NCBI RefSeq assembly: GCF_014199325.1
Contig: NZ_JACIJJ010000003.1
Location: 372,001-436,000 of the forward strand
Direction: 5' to 3'
DNA length: 64,000 nucleotides
From: Sphingomonas yantingensis
GTDB taxonomy: Bacteria; Pseudomonadota; Alphaproteobacteria; Sphingomonadales; Sphingomonadaceae
Positions within the stretch are counted from its first letter, which is position 1. Each line of letters starts with the position of its first letter. This document shows, one piece after another, positions 1 to 8,943 of this stretch. The translations under genes were made by a program, and so were the position numbers. The notes beneath the pieces were generated by a model, which saw nothing but the letters and a program-made list of their open reading frames with translations, was not told the origin of the DNA and did not search any database.

Positions 1-897
1 CGCCCCCTCGAACTCCTCCTTGCCGCGGATCGCCAGTTCCTCCAGCGTTTCGAGACAGTCGGCGGAGAAGCCAGGCGCGAAGATCGCCAACCGGCGCGTA
101 CCGTTCTTGCCGAGCTCCATCAGCACTTCGTCGGTCGCCGGCCCCAGCCACTTGGCCGGGCCGAATCGTGACTGGAACGTGACGATCAGTTCGCGTCCCA
201 TTGCTTCGCCCAGCAGCCGCGCGGTCTTCTGGCACTGGCAGTGATAGGGGTCGCCGAGCATCAGCGTCCGCTGCGGCATCCCGTGAAAGCTGGCGACGAC
301 GACCTCCGGCTCGAAATCGAGCGCGGCAATTCCGGCCTCGACGCTTTCTTTGAGCGCGCCGATGTAGTGCGCGTCGTCGTGATAGGGCGGCAGCGTGCGG
401 ATCGCCGGCTGCCAGCGCATCTTGGCGAGGTGCGCGAACGCCTTGTCGTTCGCGGTCGCCGTCGTCGCGGCGCAATATTGCGGGTAGAGCGGCGCGATCA
501 GGATGCGGTCGCAGCCGGCATCCTTCATCGCCTGAAGCCGGTCGGCGATCGCCGGCTGGCCGTAGCGCATCGCATAGTCGACCAGCACGCCCGGCCCGAA
601 CGCGCCCTTCAGCGCCTCGGTCTGCTCGCGCGTGATCGCGGCGAGCGGCGAGCCGTCCTTCGTCCACACCTGTTGATAGGCGTGCGCCGATTTCTTCGGC
701 CGGGTCGTCAGCACGACGCCGCGGAGGATCGGCTGCCACAGGATCGGCGGGATCTCGACCACCCGGCGATCCGACAGAAACTCGGCGAGATAGCGGCGCA
801 CCGACCCCACGTCGGAGCCGTCAGGCGTGCCGAGATTGGTCAGCAGCACGCCGACGCGGGGCGGCACGATCGGCGGATGGTCGGGGGGAAGCTGCAT
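1..897 (-). CDS. hemH: ferrochelatase, C-terminus cut off by window edge
   Basis: Inserts Fe2+ into protoporphyrin IX, the last step of heme synthesis. Reading the minus strand from the ATG at 897 gives 299 codons with no stop before the window edge; the family is usually about 340 residues. Visible family features are the N-terminal LLTNLGTPD-type opening, the SFHGMP motif with the conserved active-site histidine, a DPYHCQCQKT stretch, and the FAPGFSADCLETLEE segment that carries the conserved glutamate. The ATG overlaps the stop of the upstream molybdopterin gene by one base (TGATG), so the two are probably translationally coupled. Confidence 0.95.
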   Translation of the reverse strand, partial: MQLPPDHPPIVPPRVGVLLTNLGTPDGSDVGSVRRYLAEFLSDRRVVEIPPILWQPILRGVVLTTRPKKSAHAYQQVWTKDGSPLAAITREQTEALKGAFGPGVLVDYAMRYGQPAIADRLQAMKDAGCDRILIAPLYPQYCAATTATANDKAFAHLAKMRWQPAIRTLPPYHDDAHYIGALKESVEAGIAALDFEPEVVVASFHGMPQRTLMLGDPYHCQCQKTARLLGEAMGRELIVTFQSRFGPAKWLGPATDEVLMELGKNGTRRLAIFAPGFSADCLETLEELAIRGKEEFEGA

Positions 898-3116
898 CAG
901 GGGTTCGCCGGATCGAGAGGAAGCCGGCGCAGCCGCTGCCCCGTCGCCGCCGCAACGGCATTGGCGATGGCGGGCGCGACGGGCGGCACGGACAGGTCGG
1001 ACACGCCGCCGGGTTCGGCTTCGCTGCGGATCAGCTCCACGGTGATATCGGGCAGGTCGTCGATCATCGGCAAGCGCAAATCGGTAAGCGTCCGCGCCGC
1101 CGCAACCCCTGCCTTGTACCGCGTCGCGCAGCCCAGCGCCTGGGCCAATCCGAAGACCAGCCCGCCCTCCAGCCGCTGCAACACGATATCGGGATGGACC
1201 ACGCGCCCGCAATCGACCGCGGCGACGAGGCGTGCGCAGCGCACCCGCCCGCCCTCCACGCTCGCCTCCGCCAGCACGGCGATGAACGAGCCGCGAAACG
1301 CGTGTGCGGCGATCCCCTGGCCGCTCCCCGCGATCCCGCCCTGCCATCCGCCGATGGAGGCGACGGTGTTGAGGCAGTTGGCGAGCCGCGGCTGCTGTCC
1401 CAGCATGCGGATGCGGAAATAACTTGCGTCGAACTCGGCCCGGCGGGCGAGTTCGTCGATGAAACTCTCGGCGAAGAAGGCGGTGTAGCCGTGCGCGCCG
1501 CCGTGTAGATAGCCGCTCGCGGTGCCGACCTCGGCGACATGATGATCGACCGCCCAGTTGGGGATCGCATAGGGCGGCTCCGCCCCCGCCACCGCTGCCG
1601 CGTCGCCGCCGCGACCGGGCAGCGCCAGCGACAGGTTGGCGATGCGCTCCCCCGCCATCACCCGGCTCGCCAGCTCGCGGCCCGTCGCGGGAGCGGCGAT
1701 GCGCGCGTGCCACGCCATGACCCGCCCGTCGCGCTCCATCCGCGCGGTCATCGCCGCCTTTGCCGGCGCGCGGAAACGGTCGCGGGCGATATCCTCCGCC
1801 CGGCTGTACGACAGTTGCACCGGCCTGCCCGCCTGCGCGGCAAGCCATGCGGCCTGCTCGGCCACCAGCGTGTCGAGCCCCGCACCGAACGAGCCGCCGA
1901 GCTGCATCGGAATGACGCTGACCGCATCCTCGCCGATGCCGAGCGTCCGCGCCGCCGCCGCACGCACTGCGCCGGGCGCGAGCGTACCGATCCACAGGCG
2001 CAGCCGCCCGTCCTCGAACTGCGCGGTCGCCGCCGGCAATTCTAGAGAGGCATGGATGCTCGGCGCGACCGCATAGTGTGACCGGAACAGTCGCCGCCCC
2101 GACAACGCGGCATCGAGATCGCCGGCCGCCGCCACCCGTGCCCCCTCACCCGCCAGCGCGGAATCGAGCGCCGCCGCAATGCTGTCGTCGCTGACTGGGT
2201 CGCGCGTCTCGAACCGAGGGCGCGCCGCGTCGAGCGCTCGGCGCGCGGCGAAGCTGTCGGTGGCGAGCGCGGCGATCCAGCGGTCGGTGGTGACAATCTT
2301 CACCGCCCCCGGCACCGCGTCGGCAGCGGCACGGTCGGCGGCGATCAGGCGCGTGTCGCCCAACGGCCCCTGCCGGATCGCGGCATAGAGCATCCCCGGC
2401 AACCGCACGTCGCCGGCGAAATTGGCGCTCCCGTCGAGCTTGGCGGGCGTGTCGAGCCGGGTGACGCTGGTCCCCGACAGGCGGTTGTCCTCGTCGCTGC
2501 GCAGGACGGGGCGCTTGGGCGGTGTCCGCCCTGCTGCGTCTGCCGCCAGCTCGCCGAAGCGCAGCTTGCGATCGCCCGACACGACGAACCCCTCGCGCGT
2601 CGCGCACTGGGTGGCGTCGATGCCCCACCGGCTCGCCGCCACCTCGACCAGCATCGTGCGCGCCGCCGCCGCCGCCTCGCGCAGCGGGACCTCGAACTGC
2701 CGGAGCGAACTGGCGCCGCCGGTCAGCATCTGCCGCGCGCCGTGCGCCGCCTGTGAGGCGGGCACGACCGGCAGCCGGGCATCGACCCCGCCGAACACTT
2801 CGGCCGCAGCGAGCGGATTAGCGTTGGCGACACCGATCCCCGCCGGCTCGACGCCGACGGTGCGCCAGTCTGCGCCGAGTTCGTCGGCGACGACCTGTGC
2901 CAATACGGTGAAGACGCCCTGCCCATGCTCGGCGACGGGCACCGCGACGATCAGGCGGCCGTCCTCGGATATGCGGATCCACGCGCCGAAGCCATGTTCG
3001 TCGTCGCGCACCGGCGCGGGGGTCGGAAACTGGCGCGGCCACAGGCCCCAGGCGACGATCAGGCCAAGGCCCACGCCGCCGCCCGCCAGCAGCCGCCGCC
3101 GCGTCACGCCGCTCAT
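897..3116 (-). CDS. molybdopterin-binding oxidoreductase large subunit (IorB-like), Tat-exported
   Basis: A 739-residue protein of the xanthine dehydrogenase/isoquinoline 1-oxidoreductase beta-subunit type. The start at 3116 was chosen because it begins MSGVTRRRLLAGG followed by a hydrophobic stretch, a twin-arginine signal, so the protein should act in the periplasm. The C-terminal VPPVAPAIANA stretch is typical of IorB. Two things are odd. No 2Fe-2S (IorA) gene lies beside it; upstream are a GNAT gene and a tRNA. Also, where relatives usually read G-x-G-E before that stretch (the Mo-site glutamate), this protein reads GGVSDLS near residues 704-709, so aspartate may replace the catalytic glutamate. 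The substrate is unknown. Confidence 0.82.
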   Translation of the reverse strand: MSGVTRRRLLAGGGVGLGLIVAWGLWPRQFPTPAPVRDDEHGFGAWIRISEDGRLIVAVPVAEHGQGVFTVLAQVVADELGADWRTVGVEPAGIGVANANPLAAAEVFGGVDARLPVVPASQAAHGARQMLTGGASSLRQFEVPLREAAAAARTMLVEVAASRWGIDATQCATREGFVVSGDRKLRFGELAADAAGRTPPKRPVLRSDEDNRLSGTSVTRLDTPAKLDGSANFAGDVRLPGMLYAAIRQGPLGDTRLIAADRAAADAVPGAVKIVTTDRWIAALATDSFAARRALDAARPRFETRDPVSDDSIAAALDSALAGEGARVAAAGDLDAALSGRRLFRSHYAVAPSIHASLELPAATAQFEDGRLRLWIGTLAPGAVRAAAARTLGIGEDAVSVIPMQLGGSFGAGLDTLVAEQAAWLAAQAGRPVQLSYSRAEDIARDRFRAPAKAAMTARMERDGRVMAWHARIAAPATGRELASRVMAGERIANLSLALPGRGGDAAAVAGAEPPYAIPNWAVDHHVAEVGTASGYLHGGAHGYTAFFAESFIDELARRAEFDASYFRIRMLGQQPRLANCLNTVASIGGWQGGIAGSGQGIAAHAFRGSFIAVLAEASVEGGRVRCARLVAAVDCGRVVHPDIVLQRLEGGLVFGLAQALGCATRYKAGVAAARTLTDLRLPMIDDLPDITVELIRSEAEPGGVSDLSVPPVAPAIANAVAAATGQRLRRLPLDPANP

Positions 3117-3174
3117 GTCGAAGCCCCCGCCATGGCGTCGCCCTACCCGGTTGCGCCCGCCCGCGCCAGCGACG

Positions 3175-3702
3175 TTACCGAAGCGGCTTTTCGAGCACCA
3201 CGAACTCGAGCGCGGGGTCGGTCGGCACGCCGAATCGCGCGTCGCCATGCGGGAAGGGCCGCCGCTCGCCGGTCTGCGCATAACCGCGCCGCTCGTACCA
3301 GGCGATGAGCTCGGGCCGCTGGCGGATGACGGTCATCTCCATCGTGTCGGCGGCAAAGATCGCCCGCGCCGCCTCCTCCGCCGCCGCAATGAGCTTGCGG
3401 CCGAGCCCCGCACCCTGAAGGTCGGGCTTCACGGTCAGCATGCCGAGATAGGCGGTCGCCGGCGGCTTGGCCGTGATCGCGACGCAGCCGGTGGGCGCGT
3501 CGTCACCGGCGATCAGGATGCGCTGCTGCGGGTCGGCAATCATCTCGGCGAGCGCGTCGGCGTCGGTGCGCTGCCCGCCGAGCAGATCGGCCTCGTGCGT
3601 CCAGCCCGCGCGCGCCGAGTCGCCGCGATAGGCGCTCTCGATCAGCGCATGAAGCGCGGGAATGTCGGCGGGGGTCGCGGTTCGAAATCGGTCTGCCGTC
3701 AT
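3175..3702 (-). CDS. GNAT-family N-acetyltransferase
   Basis: A 175-residue protein of the Gcn5-related acetyltransferase fold, transferring acetyl from acetyl-CoA to an unknown amine. The acetyl-CoA pyrophosphate loop is visible as QGAGLGRKL in the middle, and a WYERRGY segment sits where many GNATs have their last conserved helix and strand. I placed the start at the ATG at 3702; the same frame stays open further upstream, but that stretch is tRNA-Tyr read as protein and is not coding. The substrate cannot be told from context. Confidence 0.85.
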   Translation of the reverse strand: MTADRFRTATPADIPALHALIESAYRGDSARAGWTHEADLLGGQRTDADALAEMIADPQQRILIAGDDAPTGCVAITAKPPATAYLGMLTVKPDLQGAGLGRKLIAAAEEAARAIFAADTMEMTVIRQRPELIAWYERRGYAQTGERRPFPHGDARFGVPTDPALEFVVLEKPLR

Positions 3703-3727
3703 GTCGATTTCCCGCGCCGCAGGCGGA

Positions 3728-3813
3728 TGGTGGAAGGGGCTGGATTCGAACCAGCGTACGCTTGCACGGGCAGATTTACAGTCTGCTGCCTTTAACCACT
3801 CGGCCACCCTTCC
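3728..3813 (-). tRNA. tRNA-Tyr (GUA)
   Basis: The reverse strand reads GGAAGGG at the 5' end and pairs with CCCTTCC at the 3' end to form the acceptor stem. The D-arm, a GTA anticodon inside CTGTAAATC (anticodon bases at 3777-3779), a long class II variable arm and a GGTTCGAATCC T-arm follow in order. The terminal CCA is encoded (3728-3730). Total length is 86 nt, normal for tRNA-Tyr with its extra arm. Confidence 0.97.
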
Positions 3814-3940
3814 GGGGTGTCACTTCGTGAAGTGAGGGCGCCCCCTAGCCGCGCTGCGATCGGCTTGTCAACGCCGTTGCGCGAATGATCCGGGCGCAAT
3901 AGCAACGCGCGAAACCAAACCGATCCTCGGGGGGAAACCA

Positions 3941-5542
3941 ATGCGCCTGATTCACCTGCTTGCCGCGACCGCCCTCGTCTCCGCGCCGCTTGCCGCGCAG
4001 ACGACGCCCCCGCCCGCGCCCGAATTCGCGCGCATCGTCGACGAGGGGACGAATCGCAGCCAGGTGATGGTGCTGGCGCAGCAGATGACCGACGTGCTCG
4101 GCCCCCGCCTCACCAACTCGCCCGCGATGCGCAAGGCGGAGGATTGGGCGGTGGCCGAGTTCAAGCGCATGGGCCTTACCAACGTACGCAAGGACGGGTT
4201 CGACTTCGGCCGCGGCTGGTCGATCGAGCGGTCGAGCGTGCGGATGATGACGCCGCGCGCCGTACAACTCACCGCGATCCCGATCGCCTGGACCCCGCCG
4301 GTCAGCGCCACCGCCCCGATCGTCGTCGCGCCGATGACGAAGAAGGAGCATTTCGCCGCGTGGCGCGGCAAGCTCGCCGGCAAGATCGTCCTCGTCTCCG
4401 CCCCCGGCAAGGTCGACGACGCGACCGAGGCACCGTTCAAGCGTCTGTCGGGCGAGGACATCGCCAAGCTCGACACCTTCAAGGAACCCACCTGGGACCC
4501 GGCGAAGAACGCCCGCAACATGGCCAGGATGACGTTCGAGGAGGATCTCGACGCGTTCCTCAAGGCCGAGGGCGCGGTTGCGCTCGCGCGGATCAGCTAT
4601 CGCGACGATAAGCTGTTGCATGGCGAGGGCTATCAGCATCGCACCGGCGCGCAGACACCCGGCGTCGAGATCGCGGCGGAGGATTATCGCCGCCTCACCC
4701 GCCTGGCCGCGATGGGTCAGGCGCCGACGCTGGAGATCGTCAGCGACGTTAAGTTCGACGACAGCGATCGACAGGCCTACAACATCCTCGCCGACATCCC
4801 CGGCACCGACAAGTCGGGCAGCTATGTCATGGCCGGCGCGCATTTCGACAGCTGGGTCGCGGGCGACGGCGCGACCGACAATGCCGCGGGTTCGGCGATG
4901 GTGATGGAAGCCGCGCGCATCATCCGCGCCTCGGGCATCCGCACCAAGCGGACGATCCGCTTCGCGCTGTGGACCGGCGAGGAGCAGTCGCTCTACGGCA
5001 GCATCTCGTACATCGAAAAGTATCTGGCGCGTCGCCCGGCGCCCGCCACGCCGCAGAACAGCGACCAGAATTATTACGGCCAGACGCAGCGTTTTCCGGT
5101 GACGCCGCTCCCCGGCTATCGCGACCTCGCCGCCTATTTCAACATCGACAACGGGTCGGGCAAGCTGCGCGGCATCTATGCCGAGAACAACGCCGCGGCG
5201 GTGCCGATCCTTCGAGAGTGGCTGTCGCCGTTCGGGCCGATGGGCGCCGACAGCGTGGTGTTCGGCCGCACCGGCGGCACCGATCACCAGTTCATGGCCG
5301 CGGTCGGCCTGCCCGCCTTCCAGTTCATCCAGGATCCGCTGGACTATGAGAGCGTCACGCACCATTCGGGCGCCGACACCTTCGACCATCTGAAGGCGAC
5401 CGACATGCGCCAGGGCGCGATGGTGCTCGCCTGGATGCTGGTGAAGGCGGCGAATGCGGACGCCCCGCTGCCGCGCAACCCAATCCCGCAGGCGCCGCTG
5501 CCGACCGATCCGTTCCAGACCCCCGACCCTAACGCCGAGTAA
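3941..5542 (+). CDS. secreted M28-family metallopeptidase
   Basis: A 533-residue zinc aminopeptidase/carboxypeptidase-type hydrolase. It opens with a signal peptide cleaved around LAAQ (residue 20). An insert resembling a PA domain (about 100-260) precedes the M28 catalytic domain. Probable zinc ligands and catalytic residues are His301 (GAHFDS), Asp313 (TDNAAG), Glu347/348 (TGEEQ), Asp403 (NIDN) and His474/475 (VTHHSG). Its job is probably peptide or amino-acid scavenging in the periplasm or outside the cell. It ends a few bases before the rlmB start and may share a transcript with it. The exact substrate is not predictable. Confidence 0.9.
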   Translation: MRLIHLLAATALVSAPLAAQTTPPPAPEFARIVDEGTNRSQVMVLAQQMTDVLGPRLTNSPAMRKAEDWAVAEFKRMGLTNVRKDGFDFGRGWSIERSSVRMMTPRAVQLTAIPIAWTPPVSATAPIVVAPMTKKEHFAAWRGKLAGKIVLVSAPGKVDDATEAPFKRLSGEDIAKLDTFKEPTWDPAKNARNMARMTFEEDLDAFLKAEGAVALARISYRDDKLLHGEGYQHRTGAQTPGVEIAAEDYRRLTRLAAMGQAPTLEIVSDVKFDDSDRQAYNILADIPGTDKSGSYVMAGAHFDSWVAGDGATDNAAGSAMVMEAARIIRASGIRTKRTIRFALWTGEEQSLYGSISYIEKYLARRPAPATPQNSDQNYYGQTQRFPVTPLPGYRDLAAYFNIDNGSGKLRGIYAENNAAAVPILREWLSPFGPMGADSVVFGRTGGTDHQFMAAVGLPAFQFIQDPLDYESVTHHSGADTFDHLKATDMRQGAMVLAWMLVKAANADAPLPRNPIPQAPLPTDPFQTPDPNAE

Positions 5543-5549
5543 GTTCATC

Positions 5550-6302
5550 ATGGCCCGCCGCGGACACCGCCCCTCCCAAGCCACCGGCAACCGCCCCCGT
5601 TTCTGGGGCAAGCACGCCGTCCTCGCCGCCCTCGCCAATCCCGACCGCCAGGTGCGCAAGCTCTGGGGGACGCGAGAGGCGCTGGCACATCTCGACCTGC
5701 CACCGGTCCTGCCGATCACCTATGCCGACGCCGCCGATCTCGGCCGGCTGGTGCCCGGCGACGCGCCGCATCAGGGGCTGGTGATCGAGGTCGATCCGCT
5801 CGACGACCTGTGGCTCGGCGAGGTGCTGGAGCGCGGCACCGACGATCGCCGGCCGATCGTCGTGCTCGATCAGGTGACCGATCCGCACAATGTCGGCGCG
5901 GTGCTCCGCTCGGCCGCGGCGTTCGACGCGCTGGCGATCGTCACGCAGGACCGCCACGCGCCCCCGGAAAGCGGCGCGCTGGCCAAGGCGGCGTCGGGTG
6001 CGCTCGAGGTCGTGCCGTGGGTGCGCGTCGTCAATCTGTCCCGCGCGCTTGAGGAGATCGCAGAGGCCGGCTTCTGGCGCGTCGGCCTGACCGGGCATAC
6101 CGACACGTTGCTCGCCGACGCGCTGGTCGGCGCGAACAAGGCAGCGCTCGTTCTGGGCGCCGAGGGCGAAGGGATGCGCCAGAATACGGAGGCGCATTGC
6201 GACATCCTCGCCAAGCTGCCGATCAGCCCGCGCGTCGAGAGCCTCAACGTCTCCAACGCCGCCGCGATCGCGCTCTACGCGGTCGCCTCCGCGCGGGGCT
6301 GA
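5550..6302 (+). CDS. rlmB: TrmH/RlmB-family rRNA 2'-O-methyltransferase
   Basis: A 250-residue SPOUT methyltransferase, most like RlmB, which methylates the 2'-O of G2251 in the 23S rRNA peptidyl-transferase loop using SAM. The trefoil-knot motifs are intact: DPHNVGAVLR (residues 111-120, with Asn114 and Arg120), LGAEGEGM (202-209) and SLNVSNAAAIALY (231-243). An N-terminal substrate-binding extension starts WGKHAV, as in RlmB. The ATG lies 5 bases beyond the TAA of the M28 gene. RlmB is the best call, but other TrmH-family members cannot be ruled out by eye. Confidence 0.9.
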   Translation: MARRGHRPSQATGNRPRFWGKHAVLAALANPDRQVRKLWGTREALAHLDLPPVLPITYADAADLGRLVPGDAPHQGLVIEVDPLDDLWLGEVLERGTDDRRPIVVLDQVTDPHNVGAVLRSAAAFDALAIVTQDRHAPPESGALAKAASGALEVVPWVRVVNLSRALEEIAEAGFWRVGLTGHTDTLLADALVGANKAALVLGAEGEGMRQNTEAHCDILAKLPISPRVESLNVSNAAAIALYAVASARG

Positions 6303-6307
6303 CGCGG

Positions 6308-6988
6308 ATGGCGCGGGGGCTCCTTCTGGCGCTCCTCGCGCCGCTCCTCCTGATGGGCTGCATCGTCGTGCCCGGGCGGTTCGACGCCAGCCTCGACATC
6401 GCCGCCGATCGCAGCTTCACCTATCGCTATCGCGGCGAGATCGTCGCGATCGACCTGGAGGACGAGTTCGCCAAGGGGCTGAAGGACACCGATACGGCGC
6501 CCGAAAAGCCGAAGGGCGTCGCCTGGCAGACGGACAAGGCCCCGACCTCGAAGGACGCCACGTTCCGTGCGCTCGCCGATGCGCTGCGCAAGGAGGCGGG
6601 CTATCGCAGTGTCGAGTATAAGGGCGATGGCCTGTTTCAGATCGACTACGCGATCAGCGGCCGGCTGGCCCACGCATTCATCTGGCCCTACAACGCCGAT
6701 GCCGAGCTCGTCTTTCCGTTCCTGACCGTCGAGCTGCGCGGGACCGACGGGGTGCGGATCAAGGCGCCTGCCTTCGGCAAGACGAGCGATGCGCGGGTGC
6801 CGGGCGCGGACAAGGTCGGCGACCGGCGCGAAGGCATCTTCACCCTCACCACCGATGCCGAGATCGTCAGCCAGAACAACGAGGACGGCGCGAAGCCGGC
6901 GGGGCCGAAGCGGACGATCACCTGGAAAGTGACGCCGCTCAGCAAGGACCCGCCGATGGCCGTGCTGAAGGTCGCGCCGCTCGGTTGA
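6308..6988 (+). CDS. hypothetical lipoprotein
   Basis: A 226-residue protein with a short signal peptide and lipobox ending LLMGC, so Cys18 should be lipidated. The rest is predicted mixed alpha/beta with no motif I recognise. It starts 5 bases after the stop of rlmB. The ATG at 6308 was chosen because it directly begins the signal peptide. Probably anchored to the inner or outer membrane; function unknown. Confidence 0.75.
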   Translation: MARGLLLALLAPLLLMGCIVVPGRFDASLDIAADRSFTYRYRGEIVAIDLEDEFAKGLKDTDTAPEKPKGVAWQTDKAPTSKDATFRALADALRKEAGYRSVEYKGDGLFQIDYAISGRLAHAFIWPYNADAELVFPFLTVELRGTDGVRIKAPAFGKTSDARVPGADKVGDRREGIFTLTTDAEIVSQNNEDGAKPAGPKRTITWKVTPLSKDPPMAVLKVAPLG

Positions 6989-7006
6989 GAGACGGCGCGC
7001 GGGGGA

Positions 7007-7327
7007 TCAGTCCTCCTCGGCGATCCGCACCTTCAGCCCGTCGAGCGCGCTGGAGAACTGGATCTGGCACGACAGGCGCGAGGTCGCGTCGCGGGTCGAG
7101 CTGCTGTCGAGCAAGTCATCCTCGTCCTGACTCATCGCCGGCAGCTTGTCGGCAAAGGCGGGATCGACATGGACGTGGCACGTCGCGCACGAGCAGCAGC
7201 CGCCACACAGCGCCAGCAGCTCATCGAAGCCGTTGTCGCGGATGACTTCCATCACCGACAGGCCGACCTCACCCTCGACGGTACGCTCTTCACCCTGGCG
7301 GGTCACGACGGTAAGCTGCGGCATCAT
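7007..7327 (-). CDS. 2Fe-2S ferredoxin, adrenodoxin type
   Basis: A 106-residue electron carrier. The cluster ligands follow the plant/vertebrate-type spacing exactly: Cys41-x5-Cys47-x2-Cys50-x36-Cys87. Acidic residues are abundant near residues 67-74, as is normal for docking to a P450 or reductase partner. Two ATGs are in tandem (7327 and 7324); AGGAG at 7333-7337 is better spaced for the second, so the mature start may be MPQL. No partner oxygenase or reductase lies nearby. It converges with the upstream lipoprotein gene. Confidence 0.92.
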   Translation of the reverse strand: MMPQLTVVTRQGEERTVEGEVGLSVMEVIRDNGFDELLALCGGCCSCATCHVHVDPAFADKLPAMSQDEDDLLDSSSTRDATSRLSCQIQFSSALDGLKVRIAEED

Positions 7328-7388
7328 CTTCTCCTGCGAACCGGCGCGACTTGCCGTGTGAGCGGCCGGTTTTCAAGGGACCAAAACC

Positions 7389-8015
7389 ATGGGTTTGAGC
7401 GCCGACCAGCTGCGCGAGGCGCTGGACGCCCTTTCGGCACGCGAGCCGGCGATCGCCGCCGCGGTCGCCCGCGTCGGCTATCCCGAACCGCGCATCCGCG
7501 ACCGCGGCGTGGCGACGCTGCTCCGCACGATCGTCGGCCAACAGGTGAGCTATCAGTCTGCCGATGCAGTCTGGCGGAGACTGGAAGAAGCGCTGGGCGG
7601 CGACGCGACCGACACTGCCGCGTGGATCGCCGCGAGCGACGAGACGCTGCGTGGTGCCGGTCTGTCGCGGCAGAAGCTCGGCTATGCGCGCAGCCTTGCC
7701 GGACTGGTCGAGAGCGGCGAACTCGATCTGGCGAACCTGCCCGCGGACGACGAGGCGGCGATCGCCGAGCTGGTCAAGGTGAAGGGCATCGGTCGCTGGT
7801 CGGCCGAAATCTACCTGCTGTTCGCCGAGGGGCGGCCCGATATCTGGCCGGCCGGCGACCTGGCCGTCCAGATCGAGGTCGGGCGGCTGATGGGCTTGCC
7901 CGACCGCCCGAGCGAGGCACTGACGCGCGAGATCGCCGAGGCCTGGCGCCCGCATCGCGGCGCGGCGGCGATCTTCACCTGGCACCATTATCGCAGCGAC
8001 ATGGGCGTCATTTGA
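7389..8015 (+). CDS. DNA-3-methyladenine glycosylase II (AlkA type)
   Basis: A 208-residue base-excision repair enzyme that removes alkylated purines. It has the helix-hairpin-helix motif LVKVKGIGRWSAE (about 128-140) followed by the PAGD loop with catalytic Asp157. It lacks the extra N-terminal domain of E. coli AlkA, so it is the short bacterial form. It is transcribed divergently from the ferredoxin gene across about 60 bp and converges on an aldo/keto reductase gene, with a palindromic repeat doublet between them. Confidence 0.9.
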   Translation: MGLSADQLREALDALSAREPAIAAAVARVGYPEPRIRDRGVATLLRTIVGQQVSYQSADAVWRRLEEALGGDATDTAAWIAASDETLRGAGLSRQKLGYARSLAGLVESGELDLANLPADDEAAIAELVKVKGIGRWSAEIYLLFAEGRPDIWPAGDLAVQIEVGRLMGLPDRPSEALTREIAEAWRPHRGAAAIFTWHHYRSDMGVI

Positions 8016-8019
8016 CGCC

Positions 8020-8103
8020 GACGCGCTCCCGCAAAAGCGGGAGCACAGAGTTACCAAAGACCGCGCTTGCGGCTCTGGGCTCCCGCTTTCGCGGGAGCAC
8101 GCC
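8020..8103. repeat. inverted doublet of a 31-nt palindromic repeat (REPIN-like)
   Basis: Two 31-nt copies, 8020-8050 and 8073-8103, lie in opposite orientation and match at about 27 of 31 positions. Each copy is itself a hairpin with stem GCTCCCGC/GCGGGAGC and a 4-nt loop (8025-8044 and 8079-8098). The element sits between two convergent genes, overlaps the last bases of the aldo/keto reductase-side spacer, and could serve as a bidirectional transcription stop, though no long T-tract follows. Confidence 0.75.
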
Positions 8104-8106
8104 ACC

Positions 8107-8904
8107 TCAACCTCCGAACGACCGCGGGTCCGGCCCGGTCCGGCCGTCCGCATCGTCCAGCCGGGCGATCGCGGCCATGTCCTCCTCATCCAGCGTCACA
8201 CCGGTCGCACCGAAATTGTCACGCGCATGCGCCTCGTCCGACGCCTTGGGGATCACCGACAGGCCGAGCGCGAGGTGCCACGCCAGCACCACCTGTGCCG
8301 CGGTCGCACCACGCTTGTCCGCGATGCCGGTGATGACCGGATCGGACAGCAGTCCGCCGCGCCCCAGCGGGCTCCAGCTTTGGGTGACGATGCCCTTGTC
8401 CGAATGGAACGCCCGCGCCTCCGTTTGCTGAAAGCGGGGGTGCAGTTCGATCTGGTTGAGCACCGGGGTCACGCCCGTCGCCTCGATCAGCCGGTCGATC
8501 TGCTCGGGCAGGAAGTTCGACACGCCGATCGACCGGGTCTTGCCCGCTTCTCGCAGGCGGATCATCGCTTCCCACGCGGTCAGATACGCCTCGCTGCCCG
8601 CGACCGGCCAATGGATCAGATAGAGGTCGACATGGCCGCGGCCGAGCAGCGCCAGGCTCTCGTCCAGCGCCGCTTCGGCATCCTCGTGCCGGTCGTTCCA
8701 CAGCTTCGTCGTCAGGAACACATCCTCGACGCTCGCCAGCCCCTCGCCCACCCCGCGCTCGTTCTGATAGATCGCGGCGGTGTCGATCAGCTTGTAGCCG
8801 ATATCGGTCGCCTTGCGGACGATCAGCCCGGCATGCGCGTCGGGAATTTGCCAGGTGCCAAAGCCGAGCGCGGGAATGCGGTTGCCGTCGTTGAGGTCGA
8901 GCAT
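8107..8904 (-). CDS. aldo/keto reductase, 2,5-diketogluconate reductase-like
   Basis: A 265-residue NADPH-dependent carbonyl reductase with an (alpha/beta)8 barrel. The catalytic tetrad is complete: Asp41, Tyr46, Lys67 and His98 (LIDTAAIY, TTKLW, LIHWP). The length and the GVSNF and SVIPKAS motifs fit the Dkg/AKR5 group. The physiological substrate is unknown. It stands alone, converging with the glycosylase gene and followed downstream by the palindromic doublet. Confidence 0.9.
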   Translation of the reverse strand: MLDLNDGNRIPALGFGTWQIPDAHAGLIVRKATDIGYKLIDTAAIYQNERGVGEGLASVEDVFLTTKLWNDRHEDAEAALDESLALLGRGHVDLYLIHWPVAGSEAYLTAWEAMIRLREAGKTRSIGVSNFLPEQIDRLIEATGVTPVLNQIELHPRFQQTEARAFHSDKGIVTQSWSPLGRGGLLSDPVITGIADKRGATAAQVVLAWHLALGLSVIPKASDEAHARDNFGATGVTLDEEDMAAIARLDDADGRTGPDPRSFGG

Positions 8905-8943
8905 GGGGGAATCTCCAGTCGCTGAAGTCCCCCGTCCAATGTC

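Noticed and set aside
241..1422. Long plus-strand open frame of 393 codons at the start of the window
   Set aside because: It is the complement of hemH and the IorB-like gene; composition is Arg/His-rich as expected for a shadow frame in GC-rich DNA.
3703..3807. N-terminal extension of the GNAT protein (MAEWLKAADCKS...)
   Set aside because: It is tRNA-Tyr read as protein, a common artefact; the real start is at 3702.
3845..5719. A 624-codon minus-strand frame opposite the M28 peptidase
   Set aside because: Shadow frame; the plus strand has a signal peptide and full zinc site.
8020..8103. Palindromes as a CRISPR array or attachment site
   Set aside because: Only two copies, in inverted order, with no spacers of constant length and no cas or integrase genes nearby.
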